A DNA stretch of 64,000 nucleotides from Streptomyces actinomycinicus (GTDB taxonomy: Bacteria > Actinomycetota > Actinomycetes > Streptomycetales > Streptomycetaceae). Positions 1 to 7,942 of the stretch are shown here, piece by piece (positions within the stretch are counted from its first letter, which is position 1; every line of letters begins with the position of its first letter). Location: assembly GCF_016741775.1 (NCBI RefSeq), contig NZ_JAERRK010000020.1, positions 62,001 to 126,000 of the forward strand. Reading direction: 5' to 3'. The translations under genes and the position numbers were made by a program. Below the pieces are notes generated by a model. The model was not told the DNA's origin and ran no database searches. It saw only the letters and a list, made by a program, of their open reading frames with translations.

Positions 1-1932
1 CCCGGCTACTACCGCGTCGGCCTCGCCTCCGGCATCCGCGCCGAACTCACCGCGACCGCCCGCACCGGCGTGCAGCGCTACACCTTCCCGGCCACCGACA
101 AGGCCAACGTCCTGCTCAACGCGGCCCAGTCGCTGCACAAGGCCGTCGGCAGCACGGTGGAGATCCTCGACGACCGCACCGTCCGCACCGAGATCACCGG
201 CCACGGCTTCTGCCGGGACACCGGCCCCTACACCGTCTACGCGATCACCCGCTTCAGCCGGCCCTTCACCGCCCACGGCACCTGGGACGGCCCGACCGTC
301 ACCCCCGGTGCCCGCAGCGGGCACGGCGGCGCCTACGTCCGCTTCGACACCACGAAGGACCGCACGGTCGAGGCCACCACCGCCCTGTCGTACGTGGACT
401 CGCGCGGCGCCGCGGCCAACCTGCGCGCCGAGGGCGGCCGGTCCTTCGACTCCGTACGCCTGCGCGCCCGCGAGGAGTGGGAGCACCGGCTCGCCGGCGT
501 CCGGGTGCAGGGGGGTACGCCCGCGCTCCGCCGGACCTTCTACTCCTCGCTGTACCGGTCGTACCTCGCCCCCAACATCGGCAGCGACGCCGACGGCCGG
601 TACTTCGGCTGGGACCGGCGGGCCCACCGCGCCCGGGGCTTCACGTACTACCAGAACTGGTCGCTGTGGGACACCTACCGCACCCAGGCCCAACTGCTCG
701 CCCTGCTGGCGCCGCGCGAGGCGCGGGACATGGCGCGGTCCGTGGTCGCGATCGACGAGGACGGCGGCTGGCTGCCCCGGTGGGGCTACGGCCCGGTCGA
801 GACGAACATCATGACCGGCGACCCGGTCACCCCCTTCCTGACCACCGCCTACCAGATGGGCCTCCTGGCGGGCTTCGAGGAGCGGGCCTACCGGGCGCTG
901 CGGAAGAACGCCGACGGGGTGCCGCCCGCCGCCCACCCGGGCATCGGCCGGGAGGCCAACGCCGAGTACGTGGCGCAGGGCTTCGCCCCGTACATCAAGG
1001 GCCGCCCGTACGCCAAGATGGGCGACACCGACTACCGCTTCGGCGCCTCCGTCACCCTGGAGTACGCCCTCGCCGACGCCATGCTCGCCCAGATGGCCCG
1101 CGGCCTCGGCCACGAGGAGGACGCCGCCCGGTACGCGGCGCGCTCGCGGAGCTACCGGAACGTCTTCGACCCGGCGACCGGCTTCTTCCGCGCCCGCGAC
1201 ACCGCCGGCGCCTTCACCGGCCCGGCCGACCCCGCCCGCAGTGTGGGCTTCCACGAGGGAACGGCCTGGCAGTACCAGTGGCTCGTGCCGCAGGACCTGC
1301 CCGGCATGATCGGCCTGATCGGCGGCACCCGGGCGGCCAACACCCGCCTGGACGCCTTCTTCGCCTACGACCGGCTGCTCGCCGACCCCGAGAGGACCGC
1401 CCGTGAGGTCTGGGTGCACGGCGACCCGTACGGGTACTACAACGCCGCCAGGTACAACCCGATGAACGAGCCCGACCTCATCGCGCCGTACACCTACCTC
1501 TCCACCGGCCAGCCCTGGAAGACCACGGACGTGGTGCACGCGGCGCTCACCCTGTTCACCGACGGGCCCACCGGCATGACCGGCAACGACGACCTCGGCA
1601 CGATGTCCGCCTGGAACGTCCTGTCGTCCATCGGCCTCTTCCCGGTCCAGCCGGGCTACGACACGTGGGGCCTCACCACCCCCGTCTTCGACCGCGTGGA
1701 CCTGACGCTGGACCGCGCCTACTGGCCCGCCGGGCGGCTCACGGTCACCGCGCCCGGCACCACGGCCACCGACCGCTACGTCCAGGCCGTGCGCGCGGAC
1801 GGAACCCCACACGGCCGGACCTATCTGACGACCCGTGCGCTGCGCTCCCTGCGGTCCCTCGCGTTCACGGTCGGCCCGCGCCCGTCAGGGTGGGGTACGT
1901 CGCCCGAGGCGGCGCCGCCCGTCCTGAGGTGA
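1..1932 (+). CDS. GH92 family alpha-1,2-mannosidase, C-terminal part (5' end outside window)
   Basis: The reading frame is open from base 1, so the start lies upstream; 643 residues are visible. The WSLWDTYRTQ block (about visible residue 219) and the GNDDLGTMSAW block near the end are hallmarks of GH92 exo-acting, calcium-dependent alpha-mannosidases, which usually cleave alpha-1,2-linked mannose from high-mannose glycans. The last ~45 residues are a loosely conserved beta-rich tail. No membrane segment is visible; the missing N-terminus probably holds a secretion signal, as in many Streptomyces GH92 enzymes. About 9 kb downstream lies a locus with GH38, GH85, GH5 and a sugar importer, so this enzyme may feed the same pathway, though unrelated genes lie between. 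Family assignment is firm; exact linkage specificity is inferred. Confidence 0.9.
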   Translation, partial: PGYYRVGLASGIRAELTATARTGVQRYTFPATDKANVLLNAAQSLHKAVGSTVEILDDRTVRTEITGHGFCRDTGPYTVYAITRFSRPFTAHGTWDGPTVTPGARSGHGGAYVRFDTTKDRTVEATTALSYVDSRGAAANLRAEGGRSFDSVRLRAREEWEHRLAGVRVQGGTPALRRTFYSSLYRSYLAPNIGSDADGRYFGWDRRAHRARGFTYYQNWSLWDTYRTQAQLLALLAPREARDMARSVVAIDEDGGWLPRWGYGPVETNIMTGDPVTPFLTTAYQMGLLAGFEERAYRALRKNADGVPPAAHPGIGREANAEYVAQGFAPYIKGRPYAKMGDTDYRFGASVTLEYALADAMLAQMARGLGHEEDAARYAARSRSYRNVFDPATGFFRARDTAGAFTGPADPARSVGFHEGTAWQYQWLVPQDLPGMIGLIGGTRAANTRLDAFFAYDRLLADPERTAREVWVHGDPYGYYNAARYNPMNEPDLIAPYTYLSTGQPWKTTDVVHAALTLFTDGPTGMTGNDDLGTMSAWNVLSSIGLFPVQPGYDTWGLTTPVFDRVDLTLDRAYWPAGRLTVTAPGTTATDRYVQAVRADGTPHGRTYLTTRALRSLRSLAFTVGPRPSGWGTSPEAAPPVLR

Positions 1933-2080
1933 TCCCGGCCGACCTCTGGTCCCGCCCGCTCTCGCAGGGCGGGACTTAATCTGCCGTTAACTGAGCGTAG
2001 CCTGATCGCACTTGACCGTAATTGCTTGACGGGGATTGACTGCAGATGGTCCACCCGTCGTCGACGCGCGAGGCAAGCCC

Positions 2081-3412
2081 TTGACTTCCGACCTGCTCGC
2101 TCCTCTCGACCTGGCTTTCTGGAACATGGAGTCCGACCGGCATCCGATGCACCTCGGCGCGCTCGGCGTCTTCGCCGCGCACTCGCCCACCGCCGGGGCC
2201 CACGCCGCCGACCTGCTCGCCGCCCGCGCCGCCGCCGTACCCGGCCTGCGCCTGCGGATCCGCGACGTCTGGCAGCCACTCGCCTTCGGCGGCGCCCTGC
2301 GCGAGACCGCCCCGGACTTCGACCCGCTCGACCACGTACGGCTGCACGCCCCGACCGCGGACTTCCACGCCGAGGCGGGCCGGCTGATGGAGCGTCCGCT
2401 GGAGCGCGGCCGGCCGCCGTGGGAGGCGCACGTGCTGCCCGGCGAGGACGGCATGTCCTTCGCGGTGCTGTTCAAGTTCCACCACGCCCTCGCCGACGGA
2501 CTGCGTGCCCTCAAGCTCGCCGCCGGCGTCCTCGACCCCGTGGACCTGCCGGAGCGCGCGCCCCGCGCCATCGAGCCGCCACGCGGCCTGCTGTCCGACG
2601 TGCGCAGGCTGCCGGCGCTGGTTCCCGGCCTGGTCAGGGGCGCGCTGTCCGACGTGGGCCGGGCCCTGGACATCGGCACCTCGCTCGCCCGGTCCACCCT
2701 CGGCATGCGCCCGGTCACCGCGCTGGCCTCCGCGCCCAGCGGCACCCGCCGCACCGCCGGGGTCGTCGTCGACATCGACGACGTCCACCTGGTGCGCAAG
2801 AGCGTCGGCGGCACCGTGAACGACGTCCTCATCGCCGTCGTCGCCGGTGCGCTGCGCCGCTGGCTGGACGAGCGCGGGGACGGCAGCGAGGGTGTCGCGC
2901 CCCGCGCCCTGGTCCCCGTCTCCCGGCGCCGCCCGCGCACCGCGCACCCGCAGGGCAACCGGCTCTCCGGGTACCTGATGAAGCTGCCCGTGGACGAGGC
3001 CGATCCGCTCGGACGGCTGGCCACCGTGCGCTCCGCCATGGTCCGCAACAAGGACGCCGGACCCGACCGGGGTGCCGGGGCGGTCGCCCTGCTCGCCGAC
3101 CACGTGCCGGCGCTCGGCCACCGGCTCGGCGGGCCACTGGTCGGCCAGGCCGCCCGGCTGTGGTTCGACATCCTCGTCACCAGCGTGCCCCTGCCGGGCA
3201 TCGGTCTCCGGCTCGGCGGCCACGAGCTGACCGAGGTGTATCCGCTGGCCCCGCTCGCGCCCGGGCAGGCGCTGGCGGTCGCGATCTCGACGTACCGCGG
3301 CCGCGTGCACTACGGGCTGGTCGCCGACGCGAAGGCCGTGCCGGACCTGGACGTGTTCGCGCGGGCCGTGTCGGACGAGGTACGGACGCTGCTCACGGTG
3401 TGCGGCCACTGA
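2081..3412 (+). CDS. Wax ester synthase/diacylglycerol acyltransferase (WS/DGAT)
   Basis: This enzyme family transfers acyl groups from acyl-CoA to diacylglycerol or fatty alcohols to make storage triacylglycerol or wax esters at the membrane. The N-terminal PLDLAFWNMES block and the catalytic HHALADG (HHxxxDG) are intact, and the C-terminal TSVPLP block is typical. Two in-frame TTG starts are possible. TTG at 2036 has a G-run touching it, which is poor spacing. TTG at 2081 has GAGG seven bases upstream and gives an N-terminus of usual length, so 2081 is chosen; the longer form would be 458 residues. No ATG lies near. The gene stands alone between GH92 and an SDR. A characterised S. coelicolor DGAT (Sco0958, from memory) belongs to this family. 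Substrate preference cannot be read from sequence. Confidence 0.87.
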   Translation: MTSDLLAPLDLAFWNMESDRHPMHLGALGVFAAHSPTAGAHAADLLAARAAAVPGLRLRIRDVWQPLAFGGALRETAPDFDPLDHVRLHAPTADFHAEAGRLMERPLERGRPPWEAHVLPGEDGMSFAVLFKFHHALADGLRALKLAAGVLDPVDLPERAPRAIEPPRGLLSDVRRLPALVPGLVRGALSDVGRALDIGTSLARSTLGMRPVTALASAPSGTRRTAGVVVDIDDVHLVRKSVGGTVNDVLIAVVAGALRRWLDERGDGSEGVAPRALVPVSRRRPRTAHPQGNRLSGYLMKLPVDEADPLGRLATVRSAMVRNKDAGPDRGAGAVALLADHVPALGHRLGGPLVGQAARLWFDILVTSVPLPGIGLRLGGHELTEVYPLAPLAPGQALAVAISTYRGRVHYGLVADAKAVPDLDVFARAVSDEVRTLLTVCGH

Positions 3413-3705
3413 ACCCGCCCTCCGGCCGGAGAGGGAGCCCCCCACCCGCACCACCCGTGCGGCTCACGTCCCCGGCTGCGGGTGGCCCCGGCAGGGCGAT
3501 CGGCGTCGGTGGCCAGCTGGGGGTGTGGTCGTTGGTGCTGGTGGGGTAGGGGTGGCCGGTGGGGCCGGTGGTGGGGTGCCGGGGTTGCGTTCCGTGACCG
3601 GGGTGGACGGGTTTGGCCGTAGGCACGTGCGGTCCGTAAAATTCCGCGTTCGAAAGCGGGCGCGAGTCGGAGCGCTGCGCGGGTGATCAGGGAAGCGGCA
3701 GCGCG

Positions 3706-5235
3706 ATGACGGTGACAGAGGACGGCTCTGCGTCCATGGAGGCCCCCACGGACGTCCCCACGGACGCCTCCGTGGACGAGATGGTCTACGGACCCGGCAT
3801 CGACCCGGAGCGGCTGGCCGTGTGCCTGAGCGTGCTCGAGGAGCTGGACCGGATCGAGGTCGACCACCCCGACGCGATCACGGTACGCCGGGCCACCTCG
3901 CACATCTACCGCGTGGTCAAGCAGCGCCGCCGCCAGGAGCGCCGGGCCGCGAAGACCGCGCACGACCGCGCCGTCACCGAGGCCACCGCCACCGGCTCCG
4001 CCGAGCGCATCGACGACGAGACCGAGGGCATCCTGCCCTCCTCGAAGATCGAGGCCGGGCGGATCGCGGGCATACTCCAGCGCCCGCGTTCCTGCTACAC
4101 CTGCAAGCAGCGCTACGTGGAAGTCGACTACTTCTACCACCAGCTCTGTCCCGACTGCGCCGGCGTGAACCGCACCAAGCGGGACGCCCGCGCCGACCTC
4201 ACCGGCAAGCGCGCGCTGCTCACCGGCGGCCGGGCCAAGATCGGCATGTACATCGCACTCCGGCTGCTGCGGGACGGCGCGCACACGACGATCACCACCC
4301 GCTTCCCGAAGGACGCCATCCGCCGCTTCAAGGCCATGGACGACTCGGCGGACTGGATGCACCGCCTGGAGGTCGTCGGCATCGACCTGCGCGACCCCGC
4401 CCAGGCGGTCGCCCTCGCCGAGCAGGTGGCCGAGGCGGGGCCGCTGGACGTCCTCATCAACAACGCCACGCAGACCGTGCGCCGGCTGCCCTCCGCGTAC
4501 GCCGCCCTGGTCGAGGGCGAGACGGCTCCGCTGCCCGCCGGGGAACTCCCCGCCCACCACGTCATCGGCGCCTTCAACTCCGGTGCGGTGGACGGCCTCG
4601 CCGCGCTGCCCGTCGGCACCAGCGGTCTCGACGCCCAGAAGGTCGCCGACCTCGCCCTGGTCGCGGGCAACGCCAGCGTCGCCCGGCACCTCGACGGCAC
4701 CGCCATCGACGCGGGCGGCCTGCTCCCGGACGTCGTCGACACCAACACCTGGGTGCAGACCATCGAGCAGATCTCCCCGGTGGAACTCCTCGAGACCCAG
4801 CTGTGCAACTACACGGCCCCGTTCATCCTGATCAGCAAGCTCCGCCAGGCCATGGCCGAGGCCGCGCGGCAGGCGCGGAGCGGGCGCGCGTACGTCGTGA
4901 ACGTCTCCGCCATGGAAGGCGTGTTCGACCGCGGCTACAAGGGCGCCGGACACCCGAACACCAACGCCGCCAAGGCCGCCATCAACATGGTGACGCGGAC
5001 CAGCGCCGAGGAGATGTTCCGGACCGACGGCATCCTCATGACCTCCGTCGACACCGGCTGGATCACCGACGAGCGGCCCCACTTCGACAAGCTGCGCCTC
5101 GCCGAGGCCGGCTTCCACGCCCCCCTCGACCTGGTCGACGGTGCCGCCCGCGTCTACGACCCCGTCGTGCGCGGCGAGGCGGGCGAGGACCTGTACGGCG
5201 TCTTCCTGAAGGACTACGCGCCCGGCAGGTGGTGA
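3706..5235 (+). CDS. Atypical SDR oxidoreductase with N-terminal zinc-ribbon-like segment
   Basis: A 509-residue protein. Residues 1-125 are acidic then basic and helical. Cys130, Cys133, Cys148 and Cys151 form CxxC-x14-CxxC, which looks like a zinc ribbon. From about residue 166 a Rossmann SDR fold begins, with TGGRAKIG (173-180) as the cofactor loop, NNAT, and an NVSAMEG strand (Ser401). The classical YxxxK is altered: Lys423 is present but residue 419, four before it, is Thr (HPNTNAAK). The usual catalytic Tyr is therefore missing and chemistry may differ. The ATG has GGGAAG upstream. The 290-bp space before the gene is G-rich, with an AT-rich GTAAAAT stretch near 3634 that could be a -10. 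An NAD(P) oxidoreductase is likely; the substrate is unknown. Confidence 0.8.
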   Translation: MTVTEDGSASMEAPTDVPTDASVDEMVYGPGIDPERLAVCLSVLEELDRIEVDHPDAITVRRATSHIYRVVKQRRRQERRAAKTAHDRAVTEATATGSAERIDDETEGILPSSKIEAGRIAGILQRPRSCYTCKQRYVEVDYFYHQLCPDCAGVNRTKRDARADLTGKRALLTGGRAKIGMYIALRLLRDGAHTTITTRFPKDAIRRFKAMDDSADWMHRLEVVGIDLRDPAQAVALAEQVAEAGPLDVLINNATQTVRRLPSAYAALVEGETAPLPAGELPAHHVIGAFNSGAVDGLAALPVGTSGLDAQKVADLALVAGNASVARHLDGTAIDAGGLLPDVVDTNTWVQTIEQISPVELLETQLCNYTAPFILISKLRQAMAEAARQARSGRAYVVNVSAMEGVFDRGYKGAGHPNTNAAKAAINMVTRTSAEEMFRTDGILMTSVDTGWITDERPHFDKLRLAEAGFHAPLDLVDGAARVYDPVVRGEAGEDLYGVFLKDYAPGRW

Positions 5236-5266
5236 CGGAGCCCGCGTGACGCGCGCGGCCCGGCCG

Positions 5267-5662
5267 TCAGTCGACGGCGCCGAGCCGCGCGTGCCGGGCC
5301 GCCACCAGTTCCAGCACCGTGCGCCAGTCCTCCAGCACGCCGGCGTCGAAGCCCGCCGTCCGGCTCTCCTCGGCGGCCTGGCGCAGCCGCAGCACATCGT
5401 CGTCCGCGAGGCCCCCGTCCCCGCGTACCAGCCGGAAGACCCGCTCCCCGAGCAGGGGCCGCACCGCCTCCGCAGTGCTCCGGGCCCGCGCCGCCTCGTC
5501 GCCCGGGCAGAGCACCGGCCCGATGCCGTGCACCAGGCCCGCCACCTGGAGTTCCTTGTCGGCGGGGCGACCGCGGCGCAGCAGCGCCGCGGTCCGCAGC
5601 GCATGCTGGTGCCGGCCGGCGTACAGCAGATCCATCAGCTCCTCGACGCTGCGCAGCTCCAT
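5267..5662 (-). CDS. Degenerate HD-domain-like protein
   Basis: A 131-residue helical protein with the layout of small HD-domain metal-dependent phosphohydrolases of the PhnZ/inositol-oxygenase-like type: a leading His pair (HQH, 18-20), then a helix ending in LVHGIG. The signature HD dyad reads His45-Gly46, so one metal ligand appears lost and the protein may be inactive or bind a different metal. It converges on the SDR gene with a 31-bp gap, so the two are not co-transcribed. The ATG start at 5662 is followed on the other side by a long non-coding stretch. The fold is inferred from motif spacing only; function is unknown. Confidence 0.6.
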   Translation of the reverse strand: MELRSVEELMDLLYAGRHQHALRTAALLRRGRPADKELQVAGLVHGIGPVLCPGDEAARARSTAEAVRPLLGERVFRLVRGDGGLADDDVLRLRQAAEESRTAGFDAGVLEDWRTVLELVAARHARLGAVD

Positions 5663-6151
5663 GCGTCAGTCCTTCCGCGAGACAGCCGTTGCCGCGCCAG
5701 CAGATCATGGCGAGCTTGCGACCGGGCCAACGGCACCTGAATTGCGCCGGGTCCGGGCGGCGGACGGGGGCCGACTCGCAGAGGCGTTCGCGCACGTAGG
5801 CCGAGTGGGTGAATCGTCGGGTCGCGCGAGTGATGCGGTTCATCGCAAAGAGCCCCATATTGGGGGGTATTGAGGGGGTGGGGGAAGCGTATTGGTTACA
5901 CCATGTTTGCACTCCCTATCGAGCGGACGCCCGCTCATTTGGTTAACCTTGGGCGGACGGACAGCAGTACGGGGTCCACCCACACCCACCGTCCGTCCTG
6001 GGGCTAGCCGGTTCACAACGGCCTGCTCTGCCATGAAGTGCCGGCGCCACCGCGTCCGAACTGGCCTGACCCAGACCCGAGCGGGCGTCGAGCGCCGGAG
6101 CGCAGACTGTCCGGTACGCCCCGAGGGTGACCGACACATAAGGAGTGCGCG
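5663..6151. other. Long non-coding divergent spacer
   Basis: About 490 bp between the start of the HD-like gene (minus) and the small gene at 6152 (plus). It holds an AT-richer island around 5880-5950, unusual for this window. The island has two TTGGTTA copies (5892 and 5939), an 8-bp palindrome GGTTAACC at 5941-5948 and a perfect 6-bp hairpin GAGCGG/CCGCTC at 5921-5936. These suggest promoter and regulator sites. Reading frames crossing it lack ribosome binding sites and plausible protein composition. Confidence 0.55.
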
Positions 6152-6325
6152 GTGACACCGGAGAAGACGAATCGCGAGCAACGCCCCAAGGAACGCGCGG
6201 AGCGCGGAGGCCGCCGGCCCGGCCAACTCGGCAGTCTCGAAGTGTGGGCCCGGTCCGCCCCGATCCGCCTCGCAGGATACGAGGACGACCTCGCCGAGCC
6301 CCACATCCTGCCGAGCGTGGACTGA
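6152..6325 (+). CDS. Small conserved-looking protein, 57 residues
   Basis: GTG start with a perfect AAGGAG (6140-6145) six bases upstream, giving a 57-residue soluble product. The N-terminal third is charged and probably disordered (Lys/Arg/Glu). The C-terminal part is compact, with a VWARSAPIRLAGYEDD core and an acidic tail ending PSVD. No signal peptide, Cys or known domain is visible. The long regulated-looking upstream region and ideal ribosome binding site argue strongly for a real gene even though it is short. It stands alone; the next gene (amidase) converges on it. I recall similar short proteins in actinomycetes but cannot name a function. Confidence 0.7.
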   Translation: MTPEKTNREQRPKERAERGGRRPGQLGSLEVWARSAPIRLAGYEDDLAEPHILPSVD

Positions 6326-6436
6326 CCCCCGGGCCGGACCGCCGCGATCGCCGTGCGCATGGGCGTGGCAGGCTCACGCCCATGCCGATCAGGGACCCCG
6401 ACAGCACGGCTCCGGCCGCGGCCCGCCCGCCGCTCG

Positions 6437-7789
6437 CTACGGCAGGTCCGCCACCGGTGCCGTCCGCCGCCACGGGAGCAGCCCTTCCAGTTCCTCCGCC
6501 AGGTCCAGCAGGACCGCCTCCGTGCCCGGGCGGCCCACGAGCTGCACCGCGCAGGGCGCACCCGAGGGCAGGGTGCCCGACGGGACGGACATCGCGGGCC
6601 AGCCGGTCAGGTTCCACGGTGGCGTGAACGGTGAATAGGCCGTGTTCGCAAGGATGTTGCGCAGCCATCCGCGCTCGTGCCACGGGCCGGCCTGCGGAGA
6701 GCGGCGGGCCAGCGCCGGGGTGAGCAGGACGTCGTGTTCCGTGAAGAAGGGCGTCAGCCGGTCGCGCAGCCGCTCGCGGCTGTCACCGGTGCGCACCGCG
6801 CGGACGAACCGCCGCCCCACGGTCGCGTGCACCCGGGTCCGCCGGGCGAGCCGCGCCCGGTCCAGACCTTCGGCGTCCACCGCCGCACCCGCTGTCCAGT
6901 GCCGCAGCGCGGTCACGCTCAGGGAGAGGGGGTACGGCGGCTCGGCGCGCCGCACCCGGTGTCCGGCCCGCGCGAGCACGCCGGCCGCCTGCCGGACCGC
7001 GGTCGTGTACGGCCGGCTCACGCTCACCCCGGCGAGCGGGCTGCGCAGCGCGACGGCGATCTTCCGGGGGGTCCGCTCCTCCTGCCGTGCGAACTCCGTG
7101 TCCGCCAGCACCGCCAGCATCAGCCGCAGATCCTCGACGGTGGTGGCCAGGGGACCGTTCTCCGACATGCCGAACCAGTCGCCGTTGCCGATCCCCGCCG
7201 GTACCACCCCGTACCCCGGCTTCAGCGTGACCAGCCCGCAGTTGGCGGCCGGGATGCGCAGCGAGCCCATTCCGTCGTTGCCGAGGGCCAGCGGCACCAG
7301 GCCCGCGGCCACCGCTGCCGCGCTGCCGCCCGAGGAGCCGCCCGCCGTGCGGGTGCGGTCCCACGGATTGCGGGCGATGCCGTACGGGCCCTCCGTGGTG
7401 CCGAAGATGCACAGCTCGGGCACGTTCGTCAGACCGACGGCCACCGCGCCCGCCGCCCGCAGCCGGGCCACCGTGACATGGTCCTCGGCGGCCGGGGTGT
7501 CCGCGGTGGCGGCCGAGCCGCTGCGGTACGACTCGCCGCGCACCGCCAGATTGTCCTTGACCGCCAACGGCACGCCCGCGAGCGGGAGTCCGGACAGGTC
7601 GGTACGGGCGGCCAGCTCGTCGGCCTCGGCGAGCGCCGCCTCCGCCCGGACCTTCCGGAACGCCCCGATCCGGCCGTCGAGCCGCTCGATCCTCGCCAGG
7701 TGCTCGGCCACCACCTCCCGCGGCGTGACCCGCTTCTCGCGGACGGCGGCGGCGATCTCGGCGGCACTCCGGCCGGCCCAGCTGCTCAC
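6437..7789 (-). CDS. Amidase signature family amidohydrolase
   Basis: A 450-residue amidase of the GatA/AtzF-like superfamily, hydrolysing a carboxamide or aryl/acyl amide. The Ser-cisSer-Lys triad is visible: Lys in VKDNL, Ser in the GGSSGGSAAAV loop, and Ser in GSLRIPA, where the usual GTDGGGSIR reads GNDGMGSLR. The C-terminal NLTGWPAMSVP block is also typical. The start is GTG at 7789 with GAGGAG five bases upstream. No partner for a GatCAB complex lies nearby, so this is a stand-alone catabolic amidase. It lies downstream of the exonuclease-TerD gene on the same strand, 153 bp apart with a strong palindrome between. Substrate unknown. Confidence 0.88.
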   Translation of the reverse strand: MSSWAGRSAAEIAAAVREKRVTPREVVAEHLARIERLDGRIGAFRKVRAEAALAEADELAARTDLSGLPLAGVPLAVKDNLAVRGESYRSGSAATADTPAAEDHVTVARLRAAGAVAVGLTNVPELCIFGTTEGPYGIARNPWDRTRTAGGSSGGSAAAVAAGLVPLALGNDGMGSLRIPAANCGLVTLKPGYGVVPAGIGNGDWFGMSENGPLATTVEDLRLMLAVLADTEFARQEERTPRKIAVALRSPLAGVSVSRPYTTAVRQAAGVLARAGHRVRRAEPPYPLSLSVTALRHWTAGAAVDAEGLDRARLARRTRVHATVGRRFVRAVRTGDSRERLRDRLTPFFTEHDVLLTPALARRSPQAGPWHERGWLRNILANTAYSPFTPPWNLTGWPAMSVPSGTLPSGAPCAVQLVGRPGTEAVLLDLAEELEGLLPWRRTAPVADLP

Positions 7790-7887
7790 GGGCGCTCCTC
7801 GCTACTCGTCGGTACGAACGACAGGTACCGAGAACTCTGCCCGCTCGGGCGACCGCACGTCGAGAGGGCGGGAGCGCCCCCGCGGGG

Positions 7888-7903
7888 CCGGTCCCGGGAC
7901 CGG
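7888..7903. promoter_or_regulatory. 16-bp perfect palindrome
   Basis: CCGGTCCCGGGACCGG is a perfect palindrome without a loop, in the 153-bp gap between the stop of the exonuclease-TerD gene and the start of the amidase. It could be an operator for the amidase or part of a terminator of the upstream gene. High GC makes palindromes more likely by chance. Confidence 0.4.
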
Positions 7904-7942
7904 GCACCCCGGCGGTGCGAGGCCGGCGCGGTGCCCGGGCGG

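Noticed and set aside
5892..6155. TTG-started 87-codon plus-strand frame before the small gene
   Set aside because: No ribosome binding site, low-complexity Arg/Ser-rich product, and it overlaps the well-supported start at 6152.
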